NCBI RefSeq assembly: GCF_900110075.1
Contig: NZ_FOCJ01000008.1
Coordinates: 124,001 to 188,000 of the forward strand
From: Paenibacillus sp. OV219
GTDB taxonomy: Bacteria; Bacillota; Bacilli; Paenibacillales; Paenibacillaceae
Reading direction: 5' to 3'
DNA length: 64,000 nt
The position numbers and the translations under genes were made by a program. Below the pieces are notes generated by a model. That model made no database searches, was not told the origin of the DNA, and saw only the letters and a program-made list of their open reading frames with translations. Positions 18,193 to 27,278 of this stretch are shown here, piece after piece. Position 1 is the first letter of the stretch. Each line of letters begins with the position of its first letter.

Positions 18193-18660
18193 TTGTCACT
18201 GTATGATATTTTGCCTGCGATTAGCACCTCCTTCATTGCCATTAGCGCCATTCTCGTTGCGATTGGCTGGAGTCTCGCGATCAAGCGCAAGCTTGAAGCG
18301 CATAAGAAAGTAATGCTCGCCGGTGCGGTTGCGGCATTGCTGTTCTTCATTATTTATATGTGCCGTACGATATTCGTCGGCAACACGGATTGGGGCGGCT
18401 CTGATGAGATGAAGCCGTACTATCTGACGTTTCTATTCTTCCACATCGTGCTTGCAACGGTAGGCGCGGTGTTTGGTCTAACGACGCTGACGCTTGCATT
18501 CCGTAACCGGTTTGCAAAGCATCGCAAGTGGGGGCGTATAACTTCTGTTGTATGGTTATTCACGGCTGTTACAGGAATTACGGTTTATGTGCTGCTCTAC
18601 TTGATGTATCCAGGCGGTCACACCAAGCCAGTGTTTGATGTGTTGTTCGGCGGCGCTTAA
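18193..18660 (+). CDS. DUF420 membrane protein (YozB/CtaM-like)
   Basis: A 155-residue protein with four membrane helices and conserved histidines near helix ends (LEAHKKVML, LFFHIVLATVG, FAKHRKWGR), the DUF420 pattern. In Staphylococcus and Bacillus the DUF420 protein CtaM is needed to mature heme-copper oxidases, and the position here, 43 bp after ctaG, fits that role. It starts at TTG within the run GGACGGGATGATG. A terminator follows at 18683, so this is the last cta-operon gene. Confidence 0.88.
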   Translation: MSLYDILPAISTSFIAISAILVAIGWSLAIKRKLEAHKKVMLAGAVAALLFFIIYMCRTIFVGNTDWGGSDEMKPYYLTFLFFHIVLATVGAVFGLTTLTLAFRNRFAKHRKWGRITSVVWLFTAVTGITVYVLLYLMYPGGHTKPVFDVLFGGA

Positions 18661-18682
18661 GCAGTTCGTATGATGCGAGGAA

Positions 18683-18720
18683 GGGCGGTTAATCTCTATG
18701 TAGAGATTGCCGCTCTTTTT
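18683..18720 (+). terminator. Terminator of the cta operon
   Basis: GGGCGGTTAATCTCT pairs, with small mismatches, with AGAGATTGCCGCTC around an ATGT loop and is followed by six Ts. Confidence 0.85.
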
Positions 18721-18735
18721 TGCGTTAGAGACAAG

Positions 18736-18794
18736 TTTACAGATTCGCAGTGAACCAGTACAATCATGTTAAGATAGAACAAACCATGTTTGTT
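18736..18794 (+). promoter_or_regulatory. Promoter with downstream palindromic operator for the sugar cluster
   Basis: TTTACA (18736-18741) and TACAAT (18759-18764) are 17 bases apart. Just after the expected start point, AACAAAC CAT GTTTGTT at 18778-18794 is a perfect 7-bp-arm palindrome placed to block RNA polymerase. The DeoR-type regulator two genes on is the obvious candidate to bind it. Related GTTTGTTTG words recur before the aldolase gene at 20644-20652. Confidence 0.7.
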
Positions 18795-18816
18795 TCAAAC
18801 AGGGGGGCAGTGGCTA

Positions 18817-19854
18817 ATGAAGCTCTATGGGAAAAACTATGCACGCAGGGAAATTGAAGCCCGCGTCGGACGGATTGAACAGATTGGCGGCATTCGCAAG
18901 CTAACATTAGCCGATGGCAATGAGAATGGATCATCTGTGATCTCGGTTCGGACAGGAGCCGGGCTGGCATTCGATGTCATGCCGGACAAGGGACTTGATC
19001 TGTCCGCTGCGACATTCTCTGGTAATTCCGTGAGCTGGCAATCGGCAAACGGTGACGTGCATCCTTCGTATTATGACGATAAAGATATGGGCTGGCTGAG
19101 AACGGCTTCGGGCGGCTTGCTGATGACTTGCGGCTTGATCAACGTGGGGTCGCCGAGCAGCAGCGGAGGCAAGAGCTACGGTCTTCATGGCAGAGCGCAT
19201 CACACGCCTGCCAAGCAGGTTGTCGCTGAAGGCTATTGGGCGGGAGACGAGTACGAGATTCGAATTGCCGGCATTATCGAAGAATCTTCGATGTTCGGCG
19301 GACATCTGCGGTTAAGACGTGAGATTCGGACAAGACTCGGAGAGAATCGGATCTCCATTCGCGACGTGGTGGAGAACGCCGGCTTTGAGGCATGTCCGCA
19401 TATGTTACTGTATCATTTTAACTTTGGCTTTCCGCTGCTAACGGAGCAGACTGAGCTTGTATTCCCGAAGGGAAATGTACGAGCAATTGTAGAGGGTGTG
19501 CCGGTTGAAGGTTATGAGAAATGGACGGCACCGGCAGCGCCATATCATGAGCGCGTTTATTACCATGACCTGGAGCATGCAGCAGATGGGCGGCAATCAG
19601 TTACGATTCGCCAGCCGGAATTCCCGATTGCGGCGGGGCAGTCTGCACCTATTGCATTAACGCTTAGCTGGAATTCGGATACGCTGCCGAAGCTTTCGCA
19701 GTGGAAGATGCCAGGCGCGGGGATTCATGTATTAGGTATTGAACCGTCCAACTGCGGCGTGGAAGGCATGGAGACGGAGAAGGAGCGCGGTACTCTAGTG
19801 ATGTTAGAGCCGGGCGAGTCGCGTGAATATGAATTGGATTTGACGATTGTGTAG
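18817..19854 (+). CDS. DUF4432 aldose-epimerase-like protein
   Basis: About 345 residues from the ATG at 18817, which follows AGGGGGGCAG; the frame is open nine codons further up from a TTG. Galactose-mutarotase-like beta-sandwich of the DUF4432 family: FDVMPDKGLDLS, GLHGRAHHTPA (the histidines expected to hold the sugar), LLYHFNFGFPLL, and the C-terminal GIEPSNCGVEG. It would interconvert anomers of, or bind, a free or modified aldose in the cytoplasm. First gene of a cluster with a DeoR regulator, aldolase, oxidoreductase and kinase, 12 bp before the regulator gene. The exact sugar is unknown. Confidence 0.8.
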   Translation: MKLYGKNYARREIEARVGRIEQIGGIRKLTLADGNENGSSVISVRTGAGLAFDVMPDKGLDLSAATFSGNSVSWQSANGDVHPSYYDDKDMGWLRTASGGLLMTCGLINVGSPSSSGGKSYGLHGRAHHTPAKQVVAEGYWAGDEYEIRIAGIIEESSMFGGHLRLRREIRTRLGENRISIRDVVENAGFEACPHMLLYHFNFGFPLLTEQTELVFPKGNVRAIVEGVPVEGYEKWTAPAAPYHERVYYHDLEHAADGRQSVTIRQPEFPIAAGQSAPIALTLSWNSDTLPKLSQWKMPGAGIHVLGIEPSNCGVEGMETEKERGTLVMLEPGESREYELDLTIV

Positions 19855-19866
19855 GAGTGAGCAGCA

Positions 19867-20628
19867 ATGACGATGAACTTGAATGAACGGCAGCAGCAGC
19901 TGATGACGATGCTGGAGAGTGCGGGGGAAGTGAAGGTTGCAGGGCTGAAGGAGACGTTCGGCGTGACGGAAATGACGATCCGGCGCGACTTAGAGAAGCT
20001 GGAGCATGCCGGTTATGTGAAGCGGACTTTCGGTGGCGCAATTCTCGCATCGAAGGATGCGACGCTGCAGGACCGCTCCGTCGTTATGACGGATGAGAAA
20101 AATCGGATCGGGCGGGCGGCAGCATCGCTTGTGGAGGAGAATGATTCGATCTTCATCGACGGCGGCACGACGACCTTGTATGTGGCACGCCATTTGAAGC
20201 CAGGTATGAATATAACCGTTGTGACGAATGCACTGAACATTGCGCTCGAGCTGCTGGAGAAGCGGATTACGACGGTTGTGACAGGTGGGATGGCACTCGA
20301 AACGACCTCGACGCTTGTTGGGCCAGGCACGATAGAGTCGATCGGGCGGATGGCTTTCGACCGGATATTCCTGGGGGCGACGGGCGTGAGCGCAAAGCAT
20401 GGCTTCAGCAACTCGAACATGTATGAGGCGGAGATTAAGCGAATGGCAATTGCGCATGCTGCCGAGGTAAATGTCGTTGTCGACCATACGAAGTTCGGAG
20501 CAAAGGAGCTGTTCTCATTCGGGACGCTTGCTACGGTGCATCGCATCGTATGCGATCAGGAGCCAGAGGAGTCGCTACTCGCGGCATGTAAAGAGAGTCA
20601 TGTGGAGCTGTTAGCTGCTGCGGAGTGA
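19867..20628 (+). CDS. DeoR-family transcriptional repressor
   Basis: A 253-residue DeoR/GlpR-type regulator. An N-terminal helix-turn-helix (VAGLKETFGVTEMTIRRDLE, residues about 23-43) is followed by the DeoRC sugar-phosphate sensor with DGGTTTLYVA, VVTNALNIA, FLGATGV and VVDHTKFG. The effector should be a phosphorylated sugar intermediate made by the kinase of the cluster. It is cotranscribed with the DUF4432 gene (12 bp gap). Palindromes at 18778 and 20691 flank its operon and the next one, suggesting that it controls both. Confidence 0.9.
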   Translation: MTMNLNERQQQLMTMLESAGEVKVAGLKETFGVTEMTIRRDLEKLEHAGYVKRTFGGAILASKDATLQDRSVVMTDEKNRIGRAAASLVEENDSIFIDGGTTTLYVARHLKPGMNITVVTNALNIALELLEKRITTVVTGGMALETTSTLVGPGTIESIGRMAFDRIFLGATGVSAKHGFSNSNMYEAEIKRMAIAHAAEVNVVVDHTKFGAKELFSFGTLATVHRIVCDQEPEESLLAACKESHVELLAAAE

Positions 20629-20640
20629 GAGAATGAATGA

Positions 20641-20844
20641 TAGTGTTTGTTTGTAACATTTTATAGACAGGAGAATGAGGGTTCGATAGAATAATGTTAT
20701 AAACGAACATTATTTGTTTGCATTATAGAATTTATAAGTTTCATTTGTACAAATTTCTATAATGTCTCCGTGAAACGTAAGCTTTTGCCGAAAGGACGCA
20801 ACAGCCGTTTACACTTGTAACAGAACGTAAGGGGATGAATTCAA
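20641..20844 (+). promoter_or_regulatory. Inverted-repeat-rich control region upstream of the aldolase operon
   Basis: The 216-bp gap contains several dyads: ATAATGTT at 20691-20698 with AACATTAT at 20706-20713 (perfect 8-bp arms); the 12-bp palindrome ATTTGTACAAAT at 20743-20754; and a longer inverted repeat TTATAGAA / TTCTATAA that encloses it. A TATAAT sits at 20758-20763. GTTTGTTTG at 20644 echoes the palindrome before the DUF4432 gene. It probably combines DeoR operators with the promoter. No gene is present. Confidence 0.55.
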
Positions 20845-21693
20845 ATGACAGCAGTGGCACCACGGTTAAATCGGATGTTTAGTGAGCAGGGGAAATGTTT
20901 TGATGTTGCAGTCGATCATGGATTCTTTAATGAGTATTCCTTCTTAGCCGGAATTGAGAATATGCAGAAAGCGATCGAGACAATTGTGGAAGCGAATCCC
21001 GATTGTATTCAGCTTAGCATCGGACAGGCGAAGTGGCTGCAGAGCGTTCCGGGCAAGAAGAAGCCGGGACTTGTTCTGCGTACAGATGCGGCGAATATTT
21101 ATGGTACAGAGCTGCCGCGGTTTCTGTTCAGTGAGCTAATTGATCGTGCGATTGAGAAGGCGGTTGCGCTTGATGCCGTTGCGGTATGTGTGAACCTGCT
21201 GCTGGTTCCAGGACAGCCGGAGCTGCATCACCAGTGCGTTCGCAATATCTCACTGCTGAAGAGTGAATGCGAGAAGTACGGCATGCCGCTTATGGTTGAG
21301 CCGCTTGTCATGCTCCCGAATGAGGCGAAGGGCGGTTACATGGTCGATGGCGATATTAACAAAATCATGTCGCTCGTTCGTCAAGGCGTGGAGCTCGGCG
21401 CAGATGTCATTAAAGCAGATCCTTGTGATGATGTGACGGAATATCACCGTGTCATTGAAGTAGCTTCCGGCATTCCGGTGCTTGTTCGCGGCGGCGGCCG
21501 GGCAAGCGATGAAGAGATTGTGAACCGCACGGTCGAGCTGATGAACCAGGGGGCCTCAGGTATCGTGTATGGCCGCAACGTTATTCAGCATCCGAATCCA
21601 GCGGGCATGACGAATGCGCTTATGTCGATCGTGCACCATGGCGCTAAGGCTTCGGAGGCCCTGGCGATTTTGGCTGGAAAGGGCGTGGAGTAG
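20845..21693 (+). CDS. Class I aldolase of the DhnA/LsrF/FbaB type
   Basis: A 282-residue TIM-barrel class I aldolase related to archaeal-type FBP aldolase and LsrF. The FDVAVDHGF strand near the start, the Schiff-base lysine region ADVIKADP with K190, and the phosphate-binding end RGGGRAS and GIVYGRNVIQH are present. It would cleave a phosphorylated ketose (or transfer acyl groups, as LsrF does) into C3 units. It heads an operon with the Gfo/Idh and PfkB genes: the next start is one base past its stop. Together these suggest oxidation or isomerisation, phosphorylation and aldol cleavage of an unusual sugar. Confidence 0.82.
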   Translation: MTAVAPRLNRMFSEQGKCFDVAVDHGFFNEYSFLAGIENMQKAIETIVEANPDCIQLSIGQAKWLQSVPGKKKPGLVLRTDAANIYGTELPRFLFSELIDRAIEKAVALDAVAVCVNLLLVPGQPELHHQCVRNISLLKSECEKYGMPLMVEPLVMLPNEAKGGYMVDGDINKIMSLVRQGVELGADVIKADPCDDVTEYHRVIEVASGIPVLVRGGGRASDEEIVNRTVELMNQGASGIVYGRNVIQHPNPAGMTNALMSIVHHGAKASEALAILAGKGVE

Positions 21694-21694
21694 A

Positions 21695-22855
21695 ATGAGT
21701 GCGAGAGTCATTCGATTCGGCGTTATCGGCTGCGGCTTGATGGGCAAGGAGTTTGCGAGCGCGGCGGCGAGATGGCTGCATCTGGAGCATGTTGAGTTCG
21801 AGCCGCAGATTGTGGCGGTGTGCGATGCGAATATCGAAGCGACGAAGTGGTTCAAGCAACACGTTCCAAGCGTGGAGCGGACCTACACCGATTACCGTGA
21901 GCTGCTTGGGGACCCTGAGGTGGAGGCGGTGTATTGTGCAGTGCCTCATAACTTGCATGCGCAAATCTATGTCGACATTATTGCCTCTGGCAAGCATTTG
22001 CTAGGCGAGAAGCCATTCGGAATTGATAGGGATTCGAATGCACGAATCTCGGCCGCGCTTATTGCACATCCGGAGGTCATCGTTCGCTGCTCGTCGGAGT
22101 TCCCATTCTTCCCAGGTGCGCAAGCGTTGATTAAGATGGTGGAAGAGGGCAAATTCGGCCGAATTATTGAGGTGGAGGCGGGCTTCTGGCACTCCAGTGA
22201 CTTAGACCCTACGAAACCGATTAATTGGAAGCGCCGTATTGCAACGAACGGGGAATATGGCTGTATGGGCGATCTCGGCATGCACGTGCTGCATCTGCCA
22301 ATGCGGTTTGGCTGGAAGCCGAATAGCGTTCGTGCGCTGCTAAGCAAGATTGTCAAAGAGCGTCCAGACGGCAAAGGTGGTATGGCGCCTTGCGAGACAT
22401 GGGATAATGCGATTCTCGCATGTGATGTAGGGACAGCAGATGGCGGTTTTCCAATGGTGCTTTCTACGAAGCGTATCGCGCCGGGCCATGCGAATACTTG
22501 GTTTATTCGCATTCAAGGTACGGAGCTATCAGCGGAATTCAGCACGAAAAATCCGAAGCAGGTCGCTACGCTTCCATATTCTCCTGGTCAGCAGCAAGCA
22601 TGGCATGTTATGGACGTTCCTTATAAATCGGCATACGGAACAATTACAGGCGGTATCTTTGAATTTGGTTTCTCGGACTCGATCCTGCAAATGTGGGCGG
22701 CATTCTGCGACGAGCTCGCAAATGGCAGAGATGGGATGCAGCAGCCGTTCTATTGTGCAACGCCGGAGGAAGCGCAGGGCAGCCATCGCGTGTTCACGGC
22801 AGCGCTTGCATCCGAGCGAACAGGTCAAACGATTGCAATTGACTGGAGGGACTAG
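21695..22855 (+). CDS. Gfo/Idh/MocA-family NAD(P)-dependent oxidoreductase
   Basis: About 386 residues from the ATG at 21695 behind GTGGAG; the longer open frame from 21614 lies inside the aldolase gene. Rossmann motif GVIGCGLMGK at residues about 9-18, then the GEKPFGID motif (EKP, with the catalytic-region Lys) and the C-terminal beta-sheet domain. Enzymes of this family oxidise sugar or inositol hydroxyls. Here it sits between an aldolase and a PfkB kinase in a tightly packed operon, so it should act on the same sugar. The substrate is not predictable. Confidence 0.85.
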   Translation: MSARVIRFGVIGCGLMGKEFASAAARWLHLEHVEFEPQIVAVCDANIEATKWFKQHVPSVERTYTDYRELLGDPEVEAVYCAVPHNLHAQIYVDIIASGKHLLGEKPFGIDRDSNARISAALIAHPEVIVRCSSEFPFFPGAQALIKMVEEGKFGRIIEVEAGFWHSSDLDPTKPINWKRRIATNGEYGCMGDLGMHVLHLPMRFGWKPNSVRALLSKIVKERPDGKGGMAPCETWDNAILACDVGTADGGFPMVLSTKRIAPGHANTWFIRIQGTELSAEFSTKNPKQVATLPYSPGQQQAWHVMDVPYKSAYGTITGGIFEFGFSDSILQMWAAFCDELANGRDGMQQPFYCATPEEAQGSHRVFTAALASERTGQTIAIDWRD

Positions 22856-22857
22856 CG

Positions 22858-24120
22858 GTGAGTGTTGCTCGCGCAGGTGCGGAAGTCGTCGTTGCCGGGC
22901 ATATCTGCCTCGATGTTATCCCGGCGATGCATGAGATGAAAGAAGGAATAGGCGCGATCCTCGTACCGGGCAAGCTTGTCGATATTGGCGCTGCTGTTAT
23001 CGCTACAGGCGGCGCAGTATCCAACACGGGACTTGCGCTGCACCGGCTCGGGCTGCGCACGAAGCTGATGGGCAAGATCGGTGATGACATGTTCGGCAGA
23101 GCGATTGTCGATGTGCTGCGCAGCTACGGCGGAGAGGAACTGTCGAGCGGTATGATCGTTGCCGTAGGCGAGAGCAGCTCATATACGCTGGTCATTAATC
23201 CGCCGAATATTGACCGGATCTTCCTGCACTGTACCGGAGCCAATGATACGTTCACGGCTGCGGATATACAGGAAGAGGCGCTTGCCGGTGCGAGGCTGTT
23301 CCACTTCGGCTATCCGCCGCTAATGCGGAAGATGTATGAGGATGGCGGAGACGAGCTCGCTGCGCTGCTGGCAAAGGCGAAGAGCGCCGGCCTTACGGTG
23401 TCGCTCGATCTGGCTAAGCCGGACCCGGAATCGCCGGCAGGACGCGCGAATTGGCGTAGCATATTATTGAAAGCGCTACCGCAGGTGGATGTGTTCCTTC
23501 CGAGCTTCGAGGAAATTCTGTATATGCTGCGCCGGGAGCAATACGAGTCGTTGCTTGCGCAGCATGGAACGAACGATCTGCTGCCGTTCGCCGAAGGGCC
23601 ATTGCTGCGCGAGCTGTCGCAGGAGCTGCTCGATCTCGGCGTCAGCATCGTAGTGCTCAAGCTTGGGGAGCACGGTCTGTACCTGCGGACGACAGACGAT
23701 GCAGCGAAGCTTGCCACCATCGGAGCGGCTGCGCCGGAGCAGCTAGACGAATGGGTCGGCCGTGAGCTGCTCGTGCCTTGCTTCGAGGTCGTCGCCCTCG
23801 GCACAACCGGAGCGGGCGACTGCACGATCGCGGGCTTCCTCGCGGGCCTCTTGAAGGGGCTCGCGCCTGAGTTGGTCTTGAATGGCGCCGTTGCAGTCGG
23901 CGCCTGCAATGTGGAGCAGACGGACGCAACGAGCGGCGTGCCCGCCTGGGAAGCGGTGCAGCAGCGGATGGCGGCAGGCTGGCGACGCCGGGAGGTGAAG
24001 CTTGCGCTGCCGGGCTGGCGAAGCGGCTTAGGTAGTGCGGTTGGAGCTGGTGGCGGAGCAGCTAGCGGTGCGGCTGACGGCGTATGGTATGGGCCGAAAG
24101 AGCAGAGTAAGCGGCGGTAA
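22858..24120 (+). CDS. PfkB-family carbohydrate kinase with Ala/Gly-rich tail
   Basis: A 420-residue ribokinase/PfkB kinase. The substrate-binding start is GHICLDVIP, the GGAVSNTGLALHRLG helix is typical, and the ATP/anion-hole signature GTTGAGDCTIAGF gives the catalytic Asp. It is longer than the usual 300-350 residues: an insertion lies around residues 265-300, and a C-terminal tail rich in Ala and Gly ends in a basic QSKRR. It starts at GTG two bases after the previous stop, behind GGAGGG. It would phosphorylate the sugar that the aldolase later cleaves. Confidence 0.85.
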   Translation: MSVARAGAEVVVAGHICLDVIPAMHEMKEGIGAILVPGKLVDIGAAVIATGGAVSNTGLALHRLGLRTKLMGKIGDDMFGRAIVDVLRSYGGEELSSGMIVAVGESSSYTLVINPPNIDRIFLHCTGANDTFTAADIQEEALAGARLFHFGYPPLMRKMYEDGGDELAALLAKAKSAGLTVSLDLAKPDPESPAGRANWRSILLKALPQVDVFLPSFEEILYMLRREQYESLLAQHGTNDLLPFAEGPLLRELSQELLDLGVSIVVLKLGEHGLYLRTTDDAAKLATIGAAAPEQLDEWVGRELLVPCFEVVALGTTGAGDCTIAGFLAGLLKGLAPELVLNGAVAVGACNVEQTDATSGVPAWEAVQQRMAAGWRRREVKLALPGWRSGLGSAVGAGGGAASGAADGVWYGPKEQSKRR

Positions 24121-24146
24121 GCGATTGTTAAAGGTTATGAAGCCGA

Positions 24147-24307
24147 CTGGAAGAGTGCCTAAAGGGCGGAACGAAGTCAAGTCGAAGCAGCGATAGCGAT
24201 CGCATTTGTATTTGGACTCCAACATCCAAGTGTCTTATAGAATCAGAAAGGAATCCAAATACAACGGCAAGCGTAGACTCGTACCGTCAGTAAGGTGCAT
24301 TGTCCAG
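24147..24307 (+). repeat. Structured intergenic repeat, copy A (candidate noncoding RNA or MITE)
   Basis: This 161-bp piece between the kinase and isomerase genes is a diverged relative of the element at 30134-30290. Its outer arms (CTGGA at 24147, TCCAG at 24303, with weaker pairing inside) and an inner stem (24208-24220 with 24250-24262, 12 of 13 paired) enclose a conserved loop starting AACATC. Conserved blocks include AGCAGCGATAGCGATCGC and AGCGTAGA. Pair four of the inner stem is T-A here and G-C in copy B. It ends about 34 bases before the next start codon, so it could be a leader element. No protein is likely. Confidence 0.6.
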
Positions 24308-24337
24308 ATGAGCATGATTTTTAATGGGAGGCGTTAA

Positions 24338-24889
<552 letters not shown>

Positions 24890-24946
24890 AAGTGTAGACG
24901 TGTAGATGTATGGATGTGAACAAGGAAAAGGAAATGGAGAAAGAAA

Positions 24947-24975
24947 AGGACACCTCCCTAGCGGAAGGTGTCCTT
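24947..24975. terminator. Bidirectional terminator
   Basis: AAGGACACCTCC pairs with GGAAGGTGTCCTT around a 4-base loop. It lies between the isomerase gene (plus) and the GntR gene (minus), with A-rich and TTCTTC flanks on either side. Confidence 0.7.
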
Positions 24976-24994
24976 CTTCGTCTAAATAGACGGA

Positions 24995-25705
24995 TTAAGA
25001 GTTGGTGCCTGTCTTATCGCGCAGCACTTGTTCTACTTTGGAGAGATGCGCATCCATACGGGCTGCGGCTTCAACGGGATCCTGCTGCCGGATCGCGTCG
25101 ATGATGCCGCTGTGCTCCTCGAGCAATCTGCGCGCCGATTGCTGCTCGGCGTAGAACCAGAGCGAGCGTGTATCCCGCATGCTCTCATGAAGGCGCTGCG
25201 AGAGCGACTTCATTAGCTCGATCAGCATCGGGTTGCGTGTGGCGCGCGCGATCTGCTCGTGCAGCTGCACGTCGGCCTGCTCGCCGAACGCTTCATCGCC
25301 CTGCCACTGTTCCATCTGCGCGAGCGTCTCTTGCATGGCAGCAAGGTCCTCCGCGCTGCGATGCTTCGCGGCAAGGGCGGCGCAGCCAGTCTCGAGCACT
25401 TTGCGCACTTCGAGCAGCTGAAGCAGCGAGTCGGCGCGGTCGAGCCAGTCTTCTCGTGCTGGGGACTCGTCTTGTGATTCCGGGGGTGCAAGGACGAAAG
25501 TGCCGCCGCCTTGACGGATGTCGAGCAGCCCCCGGGCTTTGAGCGCGCTTAATGCTTCGCGGATCGTTGAGCGTCCGACACTATATTCGGTAGCGAGGTC
25601 GACAACGGAAGGGAGCTTGTCTCCTGGCTTCAGGTCGCCTGCTGTGATGCGATCGTGGAGCTCGCGGGATACCCATTCGTAGCTTTTGAGCGGCCTTGCT
25701 TGCAT
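24995..25705 (-). CDS. GntR/FadR-type regulator with FCD domain
   Basis: A 236-residue regulator. The winged helix (LKPGDKLPSVVDLATEYSVG, STIREALSALKARGLL) occupies residues about 20-80, and an all-helical FCD ligand domain follows, with metal-type residues in EVRKVLETG and the C-terminal HL/HS segments. FCD regulators sense organic acids such as lactate, glycolate or pyruvate. It is divergent from glcDF with a 157-bp gap that contains a palindrome at 25808. An LldR/GlcC-like role controlling glycolate or lactate oxidation is therefore likely. Confidence 0.88.
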   Translation of the reverse strand: MQARPLKSYEWVSRELHDRITAGDLKPGDKLPSVVDLATEYSVGRSTIREALSALKARGLLDIRQGGGTFVLAPPESQDESPAREDWLDRADSLLQLLEVRKVLETGCAALAAKHRSAEDLAAMQETLAQMEQWQGDEAFGEQADVQLHEQIARATRNPMLIELMKSLSQRLHESMRDTRSLWFYAEQQSARRLLEEHSGIIDAIRQQDPVEAAARMDAHLSKVEQVLRDKTGTNS

Positions 25706-25784
25706 GGGGAGTCCTCCTTCGGATAACGGTGGTCAGCACCTTTTATCGAATAGACAAATACGCATATCCGGTTTCTCCATCTTA

Positions 25785-25820
25785 TGATATACTACTTCCA
25801 AAACAAAGTCATCAGATGAC
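25785..25820 (+). promoter_or_regulatory. Extended -10 promoter and GntR-type operator of glcDF
   Basis: TGATATACT at 25785-25793 is an extended -10 box. GTCAT CAG ATGAC at 25808-25820 is a perfect palindrome of the size used by FCD-GntR regulators, placed just after the expected start point. No good -35 is visible, which fits an extended -10 promoter. Confidence 0.6.
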
Positions 25821-25862
25821 CTGATCTATTATCTATATATAACGCTAGGGGGAAACCGTACC

Positions 25863-27278
25863 ATGCTAGTCGATTCGGTAAAACAGAAGCTGCGCGAAAT
25901 TGTCGGCAGCCAGTGGTTTAAAGACGACATGGAATCATTGATTACGCATTCCTATGACAGTACACCAATGCTGCAATCGTTGCCTGACGGGGTGATTTAC
26001 CCGGAAAATACGGCGCAAGTGTCGGCGATCTTGAAGCTGCTTAATGAGCACCGGATTCCGGTCGTTAGCCGAGGTTCGGGCACGAACCTATGCGGGGGGA
26101 CGGTTCCGGTAGAGGGCGGCGTTGTCATGGTGATGCACCGGATGAACCGGATTCTTGAGGTCGATCTCGAAAATCTCACAGCTACCGTTCAGCCCGGCCT
26201 CAATACGAAGCAATTCAGCACCCATGTCGAAGGGCTGGGGCTATTTTACCCACCGGATCCAGGGAGTATGGCGATATCGACCATCGGCGGCAACATTGCG
26301 GAATGCTCAGGCGGCTTGCGCGGTCTGAAATACGGCACGACAAAAGATTACGTCATCGGGCTGGAGGCTGTTCTCGCGAATGGGGAAATTATCCGAACCG
26401 GCGGGAAGCTGATGAAGGATGTGGCCGGCTACGATCTTACGAAGCTGCTCGTTGGTTCGGAAGGAACGCTCGCAGTTGTAACTGAAGCTATTCTTAAGCT
26501 CATCCCGCCGCCGAAGACGAAGAGGACGATGCTTGCGATGTATAAGGATCTGTACGGCGCAGCCCGGACCGTTTCCAAAATCATCGAGAACCGCATCATT
26601 CCCGCAACGCTTGAGTTTCTGGATAATCCGACGATTCGGGTCGTGGATGATTTTGCGAAGCTGGGGCTGCCGCTTGATATGGACGCGATCCTGCTTATCG
26701 AACAGGACGGCGATCCGGAGATGGTGGAGCGGGATATTGCACGTATTGCGGACATTTGCCGAAGCGAAAATGCGGAGCGTGTCACCATTGCGACTGATGA
26801 GGCGGAGGCGTTGAAGCTGATGACCGCGCGGCGGAGCGCGTTCACGGCGCTGGCACGGCTGCGGCCGACGACGATTCTCGAGGATGCAACGGTGCCTCGC
26901 TCGAAGATCGCCGAGATGGTGCTCGCAATCAATGAGATTGCGGAGCGGCACAACGTGACGATCTGTACATTCGGCCATGCCGGCGATGGTAATTTGCATC
27001 CGACGGCGACGACGGACGCGCGGGATAAGGAAGAAATTCATCGCGTGGAAGAGGCTTTCGAGGAGATTTTTGAAGCGGCAATCCGACTCGGAGGCACGAT
27101 TACTGGTGAGCACGGTGTCGGACTTGTGAAGGCGCCGTACTTGGAGTGGAAGGTAGGTCCGGCGGGGATTGAAGTGATGCGGGGAATTAAGATGGCTTTT
27201 GACCCGAACAATATCCTGAACCCGGGCAAAATGTTCGCAAAATCCTCGCGCAAAAAGGTGGTGCTCGGCCATGCCTAA
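25863..27278 (+). CDS. glcD: FAD-linked glycolate/lactate oxidase subunit GlcD
   Basis: A 471-residue FAD-dependent oxidase of the VAO/GlcD type. The FAD pyrophosphate loop is SRGSGTNLCGG with DPGSMAISTIGGNIAE after it, and the C-terminal substrate domain carries TFGHAGDGNLHP and GGTITGEHGVG with metal- and flavin-site histidines. It oxidises a 2-hydroxy acid such as glycolate or D-lactate and passes electrons to the FeS partner. It overlaps glcF by eight bases. Start at ATG after an AGGGGGAAACC site. Confidence 0.92.
   Translation: MLVDSVKQKLREIVGSQWFKDDMESLITHSYDSTPMLQSLPDGVIYPENTAQVSAILKLLNEHRIPVVSRGSGTNLCGGTVPVEGGVVMVMHRMNRILEVDLENLTATVQPGLNTKQFSTHVEGLGLFYPPDPGSMAISTIGGNIAECSGGLRGLKYGTTKDYVIGLEAVLANGEIIRTGGKLMKDVAGYDLTKLLVGSEGTLAVVTEAILKLIPPPKTKRTMLAMYKDLYGAARTVSKIIENRIIPATLEFLDNPTIRVVDDFAKLGLPLDMDAILLIEQDGDPEMVERDIARIADICRSENAERVTIATDEAEALKLMTARRSAFTALARLRPTTILEDATVPRSKIAEMVLAINEIAERHNVTICTFGHAGDGNLHPTATTDARDKEEIHRVEEAFEEIFEAAIRLGGTITGEHGVGLVKAPYLEWKVGPAGIEVMRGIKMAFDPNNILNPGKMFAKSSRKKVVLGHA

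Noticed and set aside
24910..25104. A 64-residue frame rich in Lys and Glu after the isomerase gene.
   Set aside because: It spans the terminator at 24947 and overlaps the GntR gene on the other strand.
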